Below, one piece after another: positions 24,171-37,700 of a stretch of DNA of 64,000 nucleotides. The position numbers and the translations under genes were made by a program. This DNA comes from Straminergon stramineum (lineage: Eukaryota; Streptophyta; Bryopsida; Hypnales; Calliergonaceae). Within the stretch, counting starts at the first letter, position 1. The number at the start of each line of letters is the position of its first letter. The notes beneath the pieces are model-generated. The model was not told the origin of the DNA. It saw nothing but the letters and a program-made list of their open reading frames with translations, and ran no database searches. The stretch covers positions 1,307,001-1,371,000 of the forward strand of contig OY987272.1 of NCBI GenBank assembly GCA_963920665.1, in the 5' to 3' direction.

Positions 24171-26972
24171 TCATCCCTTTGAAGTGAAAGCAGATTTGAA
24201 CAAGGATGTTCTGATCTTCACCCCTTCTACACCAGCAATAGCTGCACCATACCTGCAGCAAGAAGGGCAAGAGGACAAAACAAATTTAAGCGATTAAGTC
24301 AAAGACGAGATTATATATGTACCTGATAGCAATGTATAGAACCATAACCCACGCATTCAATGAAAAAGAGCTGCGAGTTGTGGAAACTTACGCCACGTCC
24401 ATAACAAGACCATGCCCCACAACTCCAGGTATACTCTCCAAGTTCTCTACCACTTCAGCTGCAGCAACATGCCAAATTATTTGATGAGCAGCGCTCATAG
24501 GCTTTCAGTCTTAAACTTCATGACTTTCAGATTGGTATCGTTTGCAAATTTTGAAGTCCAAATTTGAGAAGATAGACAGACCTGCAGTTACAATAGGAGT
24601 CGTAAAAATCACATCCAACACAAAGTGGCCTTCAGGTGTTACAAGAGGATTGTCACCACCCAATGGCCCTGCTTCTCCAAAGCTTGGTCTTCTCCAGACC
24701 TGCGTAAGAAATAAATTAGGTTCGAAATTGAGCGCAGGGGTTCAACAAAGGCTTATAAAGGAGCAGGTCCTATCAAGAGGTTTATGATTGCAGAATATCT
24801 CAGAGATGAAAATTAGACCAGAACCAAAATATTAAAATAAAGCCTTGCTAGGATTGGGAATTTAACAAGTTATAAGCTTTGAAAACTAGCATTATTCTAC
24901 CTCCGCATCGCCTAGAAACATGTCATCGATTTCCTCTGCCACGTCAAGCCAGTTTTCCTGCAAGTTCCAGCTTTTCACGTTCAATAAGTTTCAGTGGAAC
25001 TCAATAAAATTTTCAGGTAAATTAGTTGCTACGTGAACTTCAATTTGCACGAGATATCGCAAACAAGTTCGTTGCTTCAATGAATAAATCAAGCACCTTT
25101 CAAAACTGTTGACAAAGGGGCTGAAGAGTACACACCTGTTGAATAAGAACAGGCACTGCACCATCTAACGTGCCAACGAACTGTTTCTCGTCAATGATGA
25201 AAACCATCTGTTTAGCTGCTTTCATTATAGCCTGTCCAAGCGAAACGCTCACAACCCACATTACAATCTCCAACGAAAACCGCGCCAAAGAATTTTTCAA
25301 ATTAACTCTAAGGCTACTTTTTGACAGTATACTAGACAGGAAAAATCCTCAGGCACACAGCATTGAGTTTCTCGCACAGGCTAGCTTCATGCACAAGGCC
25401 AGCCAATGGAGGAAGAGGGAAGGATCAGAAGTGAGGCCAGCACACCTTACTTTCTCCTTTAATATGGATTGACGGCCTTCGTCTCCTTTACGCCCAATGA
25501 TTGAAAAGAGAGTGCCCTCTTGTACCGTGTCTGCATCGTCAAACACGATATCCAGCTGGCGAAAGAGACCATACCACCTCGTTACTTTACTGTAATAGAG
25601 GACCACCGGCATCATTTGTTGTTTACCACTACTACTACAGAAGAAGGATTCAGTGACTTGCTAAATGAACGTATGAGATACCTGTGGCTGCTCTTCGAAT
25701 GTAGTGAGAGGCACACCTGCCTGAGCTGCTGCTGCAGCACTTGCACTTGACCTAAGAACCAACCACAATCAGTGAGCTACTCACAAGAGCGTTTATTTTT
25801 TCAACGCCAGATGATGATTTTAATGCAAATTCCAAGCACAAACGCAAAGATTATTGTACTCACATTGGCACACAAACAACGTCTCGAAGTGAACCCTTGC
25901 TGAGCTTTTCAGCGATATAGGCAATGGCCATGCCAGAAGCGTGCCCTGTTCCGAGGCCAACAGACATTCCGCTCTTCACAAAGTAGTCCACCTGCCCACA
26001 TCAAGAACTCATTGGATGTGAGTAATTTTTTGACGTGATACGATCCCTTTGGATAGGAACATTTCTAATAGACGACAAAAGCATATGCACAATACATATG
26101 CATATTCTGCATCCTGTGATGCGAAAGTATGTCACACCAACAAGAATCCAGGATGAGTCACTGATCGATGATATCACTTGCTTCACGTTGTCAGAATTCA
26201 GGAACCAGCATACAGGCCTCTAAAGAAAGTAAGTTCAGAGCTATCAAGCATATAATTTTATAACTTTTGTAAAGCTGATCTCTCCTGTGTCTGATCTCTC
26301 CTGTAAGAAAGCTGTAAACCTTGCGAAGTCAAGTAGCAATACTAGACACAATAGTACGAGGAGACACGTAAATTCATCTGACTTACTGAGTATTAAAGAG
26401 ATCTCAAGTATCCAAATCAAGATTCTTACAGTATGAACCTTACAGAGAGTCATTCAGCAATCTCAAACGCATCTGAGATGCAATCGTCATTCGAACAACC
26501 ATTGCTTCACACAAGCCTCAAATTATATTACATAAACCTAATACCAGTACCACACAATGCAACAGGAAATTCGAAAGAAACATTCGGAAATCCAGTCCAA
26601 TAATCCTCGAAGAAAACTACATTGCAATGAAAAAATGTTCTCCGGCCATTTCCAGAAAAAACAAGAAAAGCAACGCACCGTTTGCCTCGCAGCATCTTGC
26701 AGGGAATTCTGAGAAGATTGAACCTCTAATTCTCTCCCCTCCATTCTCCTGGCGCAAACCGTCACCCGTCTCTGACAAAGGAGCCCGCTCCCTCCTTTGA
26801 AGAATGTGGAAGCTCGCAAGCCAATTCTCCTACCCGAGGAAGACACTGATTTCGAAGGTCTGCCGGAGGAAGAAGCCAGGCAGACAGGAATGGCGTCGGG
26901 ATCCTTGGGACGCTGCGGGGCAGCGGTGACGACGGAGGGCAGGACGAGGGGAGGAAATCGAAGGAGCGCCAT
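24171..26972 (-). CDS. RPI4: Ribose-5-phosphate isomerase 4-like protein, chloroplast-targeted
   Basis: Nine minus-strand exons: 26972-26679, 25991-25864, 25751-25682, 25555-25451, 25231-25136, 24957-24901, 24699-24582, 24458-24392 and 24252-24171 (TGA). The phases agree and give 338 residues. RpiA enzymes interconvert ribose-5-P and ribulose-5-P in the pentose phosphate and Calvin cycles. The first about 80 residues ([10 protein letters not shown] onward, rich in Ser, Arg and Pro) look like a chloroplast transit peptide. The phosphate loop GLGTG is at 110-114 and FDDADTV at about 169-175 corresponds to the canonical FDGADEV. The glycine-rich KGGGG loop is replaced by KGDEG before ILKEK, as in the divergent plant RPI4 group, so catalytic competence is uncertain. 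LGDAEVWRRPS and DVIFTTPI are typical of that group. The upstream in-frame region lacks an ATG; overlapping out-of-frame ATG frames start near 27120. Confidence 0.9.
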
Positions 26973-27111
26973 AGCCAGGCTTCGCTGCGAGAGAAAAAGA
27001 GGCTGTCGACGGAGATGAGAAGGAGGCAGATAACAAACGCCCGCAAACGCCAACAGACGCAGGTAAACGAGGCGAAAAACGCGGAGGCCACATGGGCCGC
27101 GGTATTATCCT

Positions 27112-27172
27112 AGCTGGCATGCCATCTCAGCTCTTTATCTTGATTGTGTGGCTTCTTCTTCTTCAAATGGGA
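27112..27172 (+). repeat. Promoter-side direct repeat, copy near RPI4-like gene
   Basis: About 60 bp starting AGCTGGCATGCCATCTCA, then 'ctcttt' and 'cttcttcaaat', recurs at 29954-30014 in the same orientation at roughly 80 % identity by eye. It contains the palindrome TGGCATGCCA. This copy lies about 140 bp upstream of the RPI4-like start codon. Confidence 0.75.
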
Positions 27173-29281
27173 AGTTGTGGAATTATGAGGAAGCAACACC
27201 TAAATGCGTCCAAATAAGGATTTGAGAATAATTCTTGTAGTAGAATTGTAAAAGATTTTGTTGGGTCTTGTTGGTAGGTGCAAGGTAGTTTTAGATTCTC
27301 TTAGAATACTTTTTTTGGACTATCTATATAAAAATTATGAATTTTCAATGTATAGAAAATAGATGTATCTAAAATTGACCCTAAGCTATCATGTATATGG
27401 GTTGTACATTTAGGCAAGAATCTAAATGGGTGATTTTACAAACAAGTCACAATTAGATGTTCTTATCTTTTTCAAATCTAATTTCACATTTCTAGGAGTG
27501 TTTGTGCCTTATCCTCATTTACTTTTTATTGAAAAAATTAGTATTTGGATGAAAGAATACATGATGCATTTAGAAAAGAAGGCATGTTGTAGTGAAAGTA
27601 GACAATATCAACTAGAAGTAGAGGTATTCAATTCTAAAGTTCATTTCACTAGACAATGCACCAATAATTGACAATATAGTCATCCATGAATCAAGTATAC
27701 ATATGCCAAAAATATGTCATGAGCATCCAAATGGTGGATTTATATACTGATACATGTTTTTGTGACTTCTCCGAATGGCTTCTTTTAGTGACAATTTACC
27801 ATTGATGACTCTTTTTCCATTCAATATATGTTCGTATTGTTGGTGTTGAATGAGGCACAATTGATATATGGTATTTATAACTAACAACCACTAGTGAGGG
27901 ATTCTCACCTTTTACTAACGACTTATACATTGCAATTAAGCAAGAATTGGTTAGAATGTAGATGAAAGAATAAAGTGTGTTTTTTAGCAAATAGATGAAG
28001 AAGTGTATTGAAGTGAAAATCAAGAATTTCATCCGAAGAAATGTGAAGTATTCACTTTCGAAATTCATTTGAGCATAACAACAATTATTGAAAGTGGGGC
28101 ATCTATGAAGCAACTACAATATATTGTTGAAAAAACAAATTGAATTCCAAAATGGAAAATCCAATTTGCTCTTTATATGTTCTTGTAGGCTCATTGATAT
28201 TTTTAAGCCAAATCTTGAAAAATTCTTCACCAAGGACTAAAAACTAAATTCAATCTCAACCCATATTAACTCCATGTAACACTTGCAATTTTGTTGAAAA
28301 TGCTCAACTCCAATTGAAAAACTCAATCTCATCTCAACCCGATCCAATATATGAATAGCATTTTCCATAATAATAATAGGAATGTTGACCATTGTGAATG
28401 AAGGGTTTGGTGAAGGCCTTTTGATTTGCCATGGCTCATGGATATGAATATTAGAGGCAACCCTTCTTGCCTCCTTTCAAAAGTAAGGTAGGAGGTCCTA
28501 ATATAGACCAAGTTCTAAAATCATCTTCTAGTCTAGATGTGCATTTTGCTTTCTTCAATGCACTATCAATGTATATTGAAATAGGGTATGATATTCTTAT
28601 AAACCACCAATTGTAACATTCAAAGAAATTGCATAATATAAAATATAATTTGTATTTTTTCGCATGAGTAATTGATATTGCATTCTTACACAATCTCACT
28701 CAAGTATGTCAAATTTCAATTTCAAAAAATCAAAACTCCATTTCTTGTGAATTTTTTCCATAATTTTCATAGATTTAGATCTAAATTAATGAAAAGCATT
28801 GGTGATGAAATTTTTAACTTTGATTGTGTAGGTATGTAGGAAAAATCTATATATACATCTATAAATTACAAAAAATAATCTATAAAAGGTTCAATATTGA
28901 GGTGTCCCATATCAAATTTTATAAATAGATATTTGCATAATATAATTAGATTATTCTATTCAACCATCACACTATGACTAATTTTGTACATTGAGGCATG
29001 ATAGTCCAATTAATTGGTGAAAATTTAATTACAATTTAGAGATATCTAGGACCAAAATATAATAGACAGTTTGTATAAATATTGTAAATATTGTATCTTA
29101 CTGTCACATTTCAGAAGGTGGTTGGTTTTAGTGACTATAGTATTTCAACTTCAAAAATTCGCAACAAATTCCACAAAGCTCTCTAAAAATATGAAATGAC
29201 TTAGGTTCTATTTTTCTTTCTATAAATTTTTTGTGAAAAATAATTCAAGGAGTTTAGCTTCCACAAAAATGGAATCAATTC
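27173..29281. other. AT-rich intergenic DNA between two divergent genes
   Basis: No gene is supported. Open frames of 60-105 codons are AT-driven and show no domain. Confidence 0.4.
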
Positions 29282-29582
29282 TTAACCCCTAAAGGCCCAG
29301 GGCCTTTTGGGGTTTAAAAACATCATTGCTTTTGAAGTGTTATAGGTTTGAATGTCACTAAGGTATAGAAATCTCTAACATTAAATCTTGTAGTGTATTT
29401 GTTGTAGATGGTGTGAATCTAATTTGGAGTCATTTGACCATGTAGATTGCAATATAATAGATATCCTACAATTAGACATGCATATCTTTTTTGTTTGAAA
29501 GTTTGTACTCTTTGAACTAGAAATGGTAGTTTTGAGTGGGTCTTTATCCAAGAAAAAAAGACCGTGGGCATTTAGGAGTTCA
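29282..29582 (+). mobile_element. TTAA-flanked MITE, family D, deleted copy (D1)
   Basis: It starts CCCCTAAAGGCCC after TTAA 29282-29285 and follows the first about 180 bp of the full family D element (53276-54242), including 'aaaacatcattgcttttgaa'. It then jumps to the right end (CATTTAGGAG) and abuts the next element at a mutated TTAA (TTCA, 29579-29582). Confidence 0.75.
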
Positions 29583-29821
29583 CCCCTCCAAAATGGGTTG
29601 ATCACCATGGAATTCAACATTTTAGGTGCTATGTGAAACATTTGCTTAAGAATCCTAGAACATTCATTGAAAGTTAAACTCTACTATGCAAAATTCCCCT
29701 TTCCACACAAAATTCCAAGGATGAACATCTCCACTTCTGTCCTATATAGAAGGATTCTTTGTCATCCATCATACACTTAATCCATCAATCATTTAATGTC
29801 CATGGAGTCCTTCTAGGTTAA
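29579..29821 (+). mobile_element. TTAA-flanked MITE, family A, diverged (A3)
   Basis: It lies between TTCA 29579-29582 and TTAA 29818-29821, starting CCCCTCC and ending CCTTCTAGG. Interior phrases 'ttcccctttccacacaaaattcc' (in part) and 'ttctgtcctatata' identify family A. Confidence 0.75.
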
Positions 29822-29953
29822 ATGGGCACTTCATGAACCTCCTACCTTAGAGAGCTCCTCCTGTAGTTGCTTGGGTCGGTTTCCAAGCACTCAAATCTTC
29901 GTCCAAAGCCAAAAATGATTCTTATTTCAGCTCACAAATTTTTAAATACTCCG

Positions 29954-30014
29954 AGCTGGCATGCCATCTCACCTCTTTCTCTTGAAGACATGGCTTGTTC
30001 TCCTTCTTCAAATC
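29954..30014 (+). repeat. Promoter-side direct repeat, copy near FAHD1 gene
   Basis: Second copy of the segment at 27112-27172, again beginning AGCTGGCATGCCATCTCA. It lies about 315 bp upstream of the FAHD1 start codon. Confidence 0.75.
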
Positions 30015-30328
30015 CGTCAATGCTGAAAATCAATGCAAATCTACAAAATTAATAACAATTGTGATTTCCCCGCTCTGTTGTTTGGAATCCCGAACCCCGT
30101 TACCTTCGAAACCTGATGATTGCCAATGTCAGAGAACAATTTTGCATCTGTTGTGCGATCGCAACAGAAGAGTCTTGCCAGGAGAAGCATTCCCTTGCCC
30201 TTCATGTTCGAATTTCATGCATTCTTTCATTTACTAGAGCTTGCGGTTCTTCTGCAATCTGCACCCCTAAACCCATCACCGGAGTTTCTTACTTCGCTGT
30301 TCTTCTTTCTTGCACTGCTTCGTCCCTC

Positions 30329-33179
30329 ATGTCTGCTTCAAGTTTTCTGGGCAACAAACTGGTGCAAATGGGCACCAAGATTGTGGGCATAGGACGGAAC
30401 TATGCTGCGCATGCCAAAGAAATGGGTGCTGCCATTCCCAAGGTACCCTTCTGTCGAGCAAATTTTGGGTCGTAACCACAGAATGCGGCAGACTGATCTT
30501 CCCTTTTTTTTTTGGTACAGAAATACCCTGACGATTGTAGCGTGAATTTCATGTTTTGCGCCTTTCAAAACCTAATAGCAGGATCTGTTTGAGTTTCTGT
30601 TTTCCCTCATGTCTGGATCATGGTGATCAATGCCAAGGATCTGGGCAGGATTCTCTCTTCCTTCTAAAACCCAGGATAGGGTTTAGTGACAATCACGGTC
30701 TTTCGTTTTTGTGTGTTCGTAAACCTATGTCTCTGTTTTGAATGATTGACATGTCCTGGCATTATTTCAACTCGTAGGAAGATCTCAAATTGAACTCAAC
30801 TCTGCTTTTGTGTTTTCATCACTTTAGTATATGTCTGAAATTGATACAAGTGTCTTTTAATTTTGAAATTTAGGTCGGATGGGAGGCTGAGATTAATTTT
30901 GAGTGCGGTGCAGGAGCCTCTGATTTTTTTGAAGCCGACGTCATCGTATGTCAGAGAGGGATCGGCTGTTGAGATTCCGTCATCTTGTACATTTCTGGAC
31001 CACGAGGTGGAGCTTGGGGTTGTGATTGGCAAGAAAGGTCGGGACATTCCGGAATCGCTAGCTATGGATCATGTTTCCGGTATGGCAGCTGGCCATTCCC
31101 GCTTTGAGTTTCTGTATCTAGAGAGATATGGTAGGATTATCTAATAAGGCGCTATGATGAGTGATCCGACTTCATACTGTTGCTTCACGAAGCCATGAAT
31201 CATTTTTCTAGTAAAGACAATGAAAATGATAAGGAATGGAATTAGAACCATGCATTTTTTAGTGAAATATGGATTTGTTACGAATTGTTAAAATTGGCAA
31301 AAATTCCATCCATGACGGTGTTCTGATTCATATTTTCTGGCTACAATATTTAGCTCAGATCAACATAATGTTGAGACCTCATTGTTCTTTGCCAAAAATT
31401 CTACTATGGCCCTGCTCAAAGAGTACGAGGTTCTATTGTGGCCAATATGTCACTCCTTTACCATCGCTTGAAACTTTGATTAGTGCTACATTTACACCCC
31501 AGTGTGACTTAAAATCTTCATTATTGAAAAGCGATGGTTTTACATGGGCAAAATGAGACCCTGCAGTAGATGGCTACAATAGAAACATGGCTGCACTGAT
31601 CCGTCTGCAGTATATATGAGCCCGGTGACCATTGTGTATGAGCCCTGCTACATTTGCTTCCAGGTTATGCGTTAGCGCTGGACATGACTGCAAGAGAATT
31701 ACAAGCTGTCGCCAAGGTAATTATCCTCCTCTGCTAAGGATGATACTCATGAATTGTATTATGTGCTCACTTCCATGTGAATTTTCCTTACTATATCCCA
31801 TGGTACAAACTTTTTTTAGGGATCTTGATTACGTTATTTAACAGATCTATATTATGTGGGGTCCGTGTTTGCAGAAACAGGGGCTTCCGTGGACATTAGC
31901 GAAAGGATATGACACTTTCACACCGATTGGTAATTTTGTATGTATGCCCCCGTTTACTGCTCCCAGCACATTTTTCCCACTTTAGACTTTTCATGAGATT
32001 TACTGTACACCGGTGCTGCATGTAGCTTTGATCCGGGCAGTACCCCACACGGGGATTGATTTTTGTACTAGCACGGCTCTTGGTCTCCCCAACAAGACTG
32101 AGTGAAACTAGAATGCTGTTTTATGCATTTAGATGCAAGTTGGGCTCCAGGGTCTCTGTCTTGGTCTTTGATCAAGGCCAAGGGCTTCATACTGGTCAGC
32201 GCTTTGATTGCCTCCTGATTAGTGTCTGATCTACTTTTCCTTTCAGATTCCTAAAAAGCAGGTGCCAAATCTCAGTGACTTGGAGTTGTGGCTCGAGGTA
32301 TTTTTTAATATGTGGATTACCTCATTTTTCAAAAATATAAACTTGATTGGTTTATTGGGTTTATTCAGTGCAGCAGACAATCTCAACTTAGTTTTGAATG
32401 ATCTTCAGTATGTACTGTTGATTTCTTTGAAGGACCTCTGTGGAGCGATTAAGGTTTAAGCATTAGGTCTTGCAATCAGGATTAGTTCTTGAGGTTTGCT
32501 TTGTCTGGATGTTCAGGTGGATGGAAAGCTAAGGCAGAAAGGCAGCACGAATGACATGATTTTCAGCGTCCCAGTCCTTATTAGTTACATCAGCACCATC
32601 ATGACACTAAATGAAGGCGACGTTATTCTCACAGGTAAACAGTGGAACTTATCTTCATTCCTTTACCTTGCTTGAAATATGTTCTAGTTCTCCTGCGGTA
32701 TTGAATTCTTGTACGAACTACAAAACTACACCGTTCATTCTCTTTAATGTTCATACACTATTTTTGAACTCAAAAAGTTAATGACCAACCATCTAGCATC
32801 CATTTATTGAGAAGGAAATCAGTAAATGACAGTGCTTTCAAAGCTGATTGACATCTTGCACCTTTACATTATATTAGGGATGACACTGTATGAGTTTAGT
32901 TTGACTGAATAACCTATTTGTGCATTCTCAGTGTGTGCATAAGTTAGGTAATATTTTTTTGTGAAACGGTTCATAATCGGAAGTTTAACGTTGCCACTAG
33001 CTGGATTCATACATGCACGCACGTCATAAACTAATTCCAGGCTCTTTAATGTGTGAATGTTTTCAGGGACTCCTTCAGGTGTAGGCCCTGTCAAGGCAGG
33101 TCAACATATGAAGGCTGGCATCACAGGCCTAGCGGAGATGTCATTTGAAGTGAAGGCACGGAAGTCCGTACGTGTTTAG
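30329..33179 (+). CDS. FAHD1: FAHD1-type acylpyruvase / oxaloacetate decarboxylase
   Basis: Seven exons: 30329-30442, 30914-31079, 31664-31716, 31875-31937, 32247-32297, 32517-32634 and 33067-33179 (TAG). They total 678 nt, 225 residues, the normal length of the family. FAHD1 enzymes are Mg-dependent mitochondrial hydrolases of acylpyruvates that also decarboxylate oxaloacetate. The protein has [13 protein letters not shown] with the catalytic His at 28, FLKPTSSY (43-50), the metal ligands Glu69 and Glu71 in DHEVEL and Asp100 in [10 protein letters not shown], then [10 protein letters not shown] and the C-terminal [10 protein letters not shown]. All catalytic residues are present. An in-frame ATG at 30116 with no intervening stop would add 71 residues that could act as an organelle presequence; I chose 30329 because it fits the compact family start. 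Confidence 0.95.
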
Positions 33180-34775
33180 AATTTTGGGTGACATGACGCT
33201 GTGTGTATAACTAGTTAGTTTGCCATGATGAATGTTCTGACATGCAGCTCCTAGTAACCCACCTATATCCACTGTATGTTAGTGTAGTTATGGGTGAACA
33301 CCATGCTAATTGCATAGCATAAAATGAGAGTTGCAAATAAGTGATGGTTCACAACTTTAGGGAGTCTGAAACCTCATGTACTTGTGAAGGTTATAAGCTT
33401 TGTTAAGGCGTTGACATTCTGCAATGCTCCTGATTAGGTTGGGCAGGTTGTTGGCAAGTGTCTTCGAACACTCTATTAGTGGACGTTCTTCTTGGGATTA
33501 GTGGCAGGAAAATTTGACTGATTGTTGTCCTTCAGGATGTGGTGAATGCTTTTGTGAGCTCTTATTTACTTTCTAGCCTCACTTGCTGTCTTAGGAGTGC
33601 TTTGTGGTTATGGGAAACTACAACCATTCCAAATTTTGATGGATTTGTTCCACTGTTATGGGTTTGTTCATCGCTCTCCCAGTAGGAATCAAATTGTTTT
33701 TCCAAGAACGTCAGTCAAACAACCCTTGTCTAGATTTGCTCTGGATTTCTTCCTCCTTTCGAAAGTGTCTATGAGAGCCTAGTGTTGCTTTCTAGGTGCA
33801 TATACGTTATGTGGAAATGAAAAGCAAGTGAGAAGGAATGGTGACCAAGTAACTTGACTTGCTCATGAACAAGAGAACTGCATTTAATTTTTTCCGAAGA
33901 AGCCATTAAGCAATGTTCCTATTTTTGCTTGCTTGATTTTTTGTTTGATCTTGTTGGAAGTCAATAAAGTATTCTAGATTATTCTTCTTATGCATTTTTT
34001 GGACACCGAATGAATATACTATGAATTTTCCGAGTGCTGAAAATAGGTGTACCCCACAGTAATCTTAGGTTCTCATGAATAGAGTCAGTACATTGCAGGG
34101 AACAATCTATAGGGGACACAATTCGATGCAATTCCCTTATGTGTACGTGATGAGTACGTGGACCTTCAGTCGGAAGACCAAACAGGGGTGTGCACTTATC
34201 GGTACGGTACTACTGTTGCTTGCTCCTCTCTGTGTCGTCTTCCTTGCGCGGACTAAACCTTGTTTAGTTTTGAATCCATTGCTTTGTAGAGAGAGCTCTC
34301 TCGTGTTTCTTGCTGGAACCTCAGCGACAGCATTTGATCTGTATGAGCTTGATCACGAGGATACCTGTTCCGACTTTCTTTCTTTAGCCTTGGCAATTAC
34401 CTCGCGATTCTTCCCATTGAAAGAGTTGGTAGCAAATTGGAAGCTGTCGGTGTCGAGCAGAGTGTCGGTTATGGTGCTGCGTTTCTTGATGAGAACTGCT
34501 TCTTGAGATTCTTCTTATTTGCAATGGACGATCGTTGGAAAAGTGTCTCTAGAGGAAGTTAGGTGCTGTGGTTTTTGACGAGAGAATGGAGCTGTGTCTC
34601 TACGGTTAGGATGTTGGAAAGGTAGGATGTGGACAGTGGTGTCATCGGTCGTCATGTATTCTGATTTCCACTTTGTGTTAAGTGGTTGGAAGTAGAGCGA
34701 AGGGCTATGACCTTAGGGTTTTGTTTTTAGGCCCGCCTACCGACAAATTAGTATGCTTCGTCGGCATACTTCGAG
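33180..34775. other. Intergenic region between FAHD1 and the kinase-ARM gene
   Basis: The stretch probably holds the FAHD1 3' UTR and the next gene's promoter and leader. An AATAAA lies at about 33963. A 143-codon frame (34075-34506) has one hydrophobic segment of about 20 residues but no recognisable domain; I treat it as unsupported. Confidence 0.35.
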
Positions 34776-37700
34776 ATGACAGCGGTGAATGCATTTCAGC
34801 GGGTGGTGGACAAGCAGGCGAAGGTTTGGATGAGCTCGTTATGCACAGATTCTGATTGTAAGTCATAACCTTGCTGTGATTGTGAGGTTATTTTGAAACA
34901 GTTGAGGAGCTTTGAGATCTTTGGTAGTGTAGATTGTCGGTAAATTACCCAATTGTCGGTGGTTTGCTTTTGAACTAGTTCTCACCATTGCTGGTTCATC
35001 TCAAGATCGTGATGGAACGGCTTGCTCTGTGCAGTAGTCTGTTATTTTGCCCCGTTGTGTTTGATTTTCGAAATTTACTGTGAGAGTAGTCCAAAATGGC
35101 ATTACACACGGGTGTTGCAGGCTGAAGGATCTGGAATTGCGAGAGTTCGATTCTGGTAAGCTAGTACCATGAATCTTACGTTTTGCAACGTTGGCAGCGG
35201 ACCTCAGTTTCACCGCTTGTAGTGACATAGTGAAAGTTGTAGTTTGATTCAAAGAGTCATTAAATGAAATATCGAGAATATGTGTACGAGTAGGAGGCAC
35301 ATTTGAGCTTGTCATTGATATGACGAATATCATATTCAGTGGTAACGAGATTTGAGATATCAAGAACACAAGTCTTGGTAGTTTATCTAGCAATAAATAA
35401 TGAATCTGAGGAGCCTAATAACTAGTGTCGAGTTGAAGAGCAGCCGGCAATGATGATCTCTTTTCGAAGAGTACGGGCTTGTGTTCTCCCATCGAGAAGC
35501 TCTTAAATGTTGGCTTGTAGGTTTATATACTGAAGCAATGATAGAATCTAATGAATAATTGATACTAACCATGTGAACCGAAGGAGGTCATGTCTGTACC
35601 CGGTAGTTAAGAGTCCACTTGTGCTTCCTGCTCAGTATTGCAGGTTCAGGAGGAAGTTTTTATGCATATTTCTTTGAGAACGCAATAAGGAGTCGGTGCT
35701 TATTTGTTTTTGGTGCTCTCAACGTTCACCCACTTCCAACAAGAAAACAAGTGGACCTTTCATGACTTGAAGGAGCTTTCGAGAAGTGGGTGCAGATTAA
35801 GCACATGTCTTAGTCATGGCCTCGCGTATCTTGAAGACAACTTTGTCCAGGTTGTTTACGACTGAAGTTGGTAAGCCTCATGAGCCTTGAAAAATGTGGC
35901 AGAGAGTTTTCTGTTTGATTCTTGTTTGCATGGTTACTCCTGTGACATACATCGATTGGAGGATTTAATTGAAGCGTGCTTTCTTTCTACTCCTAATTCA
36001 GATATATTGTGTACCATATGTTTGTCTCTACAGCCTGACTTAACTTGACTTTGGCACAGTTGACTGACACGCATGCGTGGTGTTTGTTCACTTGCTTCAG
36101 TTGAAACCCCCGAGCTTTTCTTGAAGCTCACTAGAGAATGTATGGGGCAAGTGGATAGGCTGACCAGAAGTTCCACTGTGCTTAAGGTCAACCATGAGCA
36201 ATGTAAATATCTTGCTGACAAATTGAAGATGGCTGTTCAAAGCGCAGCCTCATTCTTAGAGCTCATCAGTGCATGGTACTCTCCATCCGTTTCAGCTGAG
36301 GACATGGTGCAGTCTCTGGAGATTTTCAAGTTGCTCCTTGCTTTGGGTAAGGAAGTTGAGAATTTAATCATTGGTTGTTGCAAAGATCCGTGGGTTCAAT
36401 CTGCGATCATGCTAACAAATGTGGCGGAGCACATTTTGTCCTTGGGTTTCAATTTGGAGTTGTGCTCGATCATCTTTTCTAACCGGAAGAAATTTGTAGC
36501 ACTACCAAGTGTGGAAGTTGCTCTTGTGAGGGACACTGAGGCTCAAATTGTCAAAGAGATGGCTAAACTGGATGAAACAAGGTTAGTTGCGGATGTGAGT
36601 TTCATGGTTGAGTCTAGCAGAACAAGCAGTATAGACTTACAGCTGGCTACATTTCTACGTGAAAGGTTGAAAAGCCCAAGGCAAATCCCCAATCCTGACT
36701 TGCTGGGATCAAACGAATCTGCTTATTTTGAGATTCTCGACCAGGGTCTAAATCAATTGCAGAAATTGGGCGGTGGTTCCTTTGGCACCGTGTTCAAAGC
36801 AACATGGTTGGGGGCTGATGTTGCCAAAAAGACTTTTCATGGGCCGAGTATTGAAGATTTGATCCAGGAGGTATCGATCTTAGAAGGATTGTGTCATCCC
36901 AATATTGTATCCTTGCTTTGGTATAGGAGGGATTTGCACAAATGTTACATCGTCATGGAACTGATGGACAGTGATCTTTCTACTCTCATCCAAGATAGAC
37001 TGGAAGGGTGTGCTGCGGATGATAATCCTTTCAGCATTTCCGAAGCGATGCACATCATCGCACAGGTGGCAGAAGGGGTTTATTTCCTCCACCAGAATAA
37101 GATTGTGCATAGAGATTTGAAATCGGGTAATATCCTGGTGAGACTTGTGAAAACGAAGGGAGTAGATGTTACCTGCATCCAGGTTAAGGTGGCAGATTTT
37201 GGGTTGTCGAGAACCAGGGAAAACAGCGCGACGGCTTCCAGTCTAACTCTAAACCGAGGTACCACGAGGTGGATGGCTCCGGAAATGATCAAACTCGCAA
37301 ATAACCATGATGAAATAGAGTTGTCAAAATGTGAGGAGCGTTTGCACTATCCATTCAAAGTTGATGTCTTCAGCTTTGGAATGTTGTGCTCCGAGGTTTT
37401 GAGCGGCAAAGTACCTTTTTCTTCCACTTCGAAGCCTAACGAAGTGAGAAGGAAGATACTGGCTGGTGATCGTCCACAATTACCAAATCAATGTCCGGAG
37501 GGCTTGAGGACTTTGATTAAGAAATGTTGGAACCCTGATCCCCGCCAACGCCCAAGTTTTGCTGACATCTGCGCGGAGTTGAGACATTTGCGATGCGGCT
37601 ATTTTATTACATGTTAGTATCTCCTTCTTTGGAACCTTGATTTCTTTTTCTTGTTTTGAGAATGCTCATTTATTCTCTGAGATATCCCGACTTTCTTTTT

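Noticed and set aside
34075..34506. 143-codon frame with a hydrophobic segment
   Set aside because: It has no family resemblance or splice partner, and its composition is like the surrounding non-coding DNA.
36073..37617. Treating the TKL kinase as a complete stand-alone 514-residue gene
   Set aside because: It is possible as an isoform, but the donor at 37613 and the next exon at 37915 join in phase, and a short upstream exon at 34776-34857 also fits in phase with sensible kinase N-terminal sequence.
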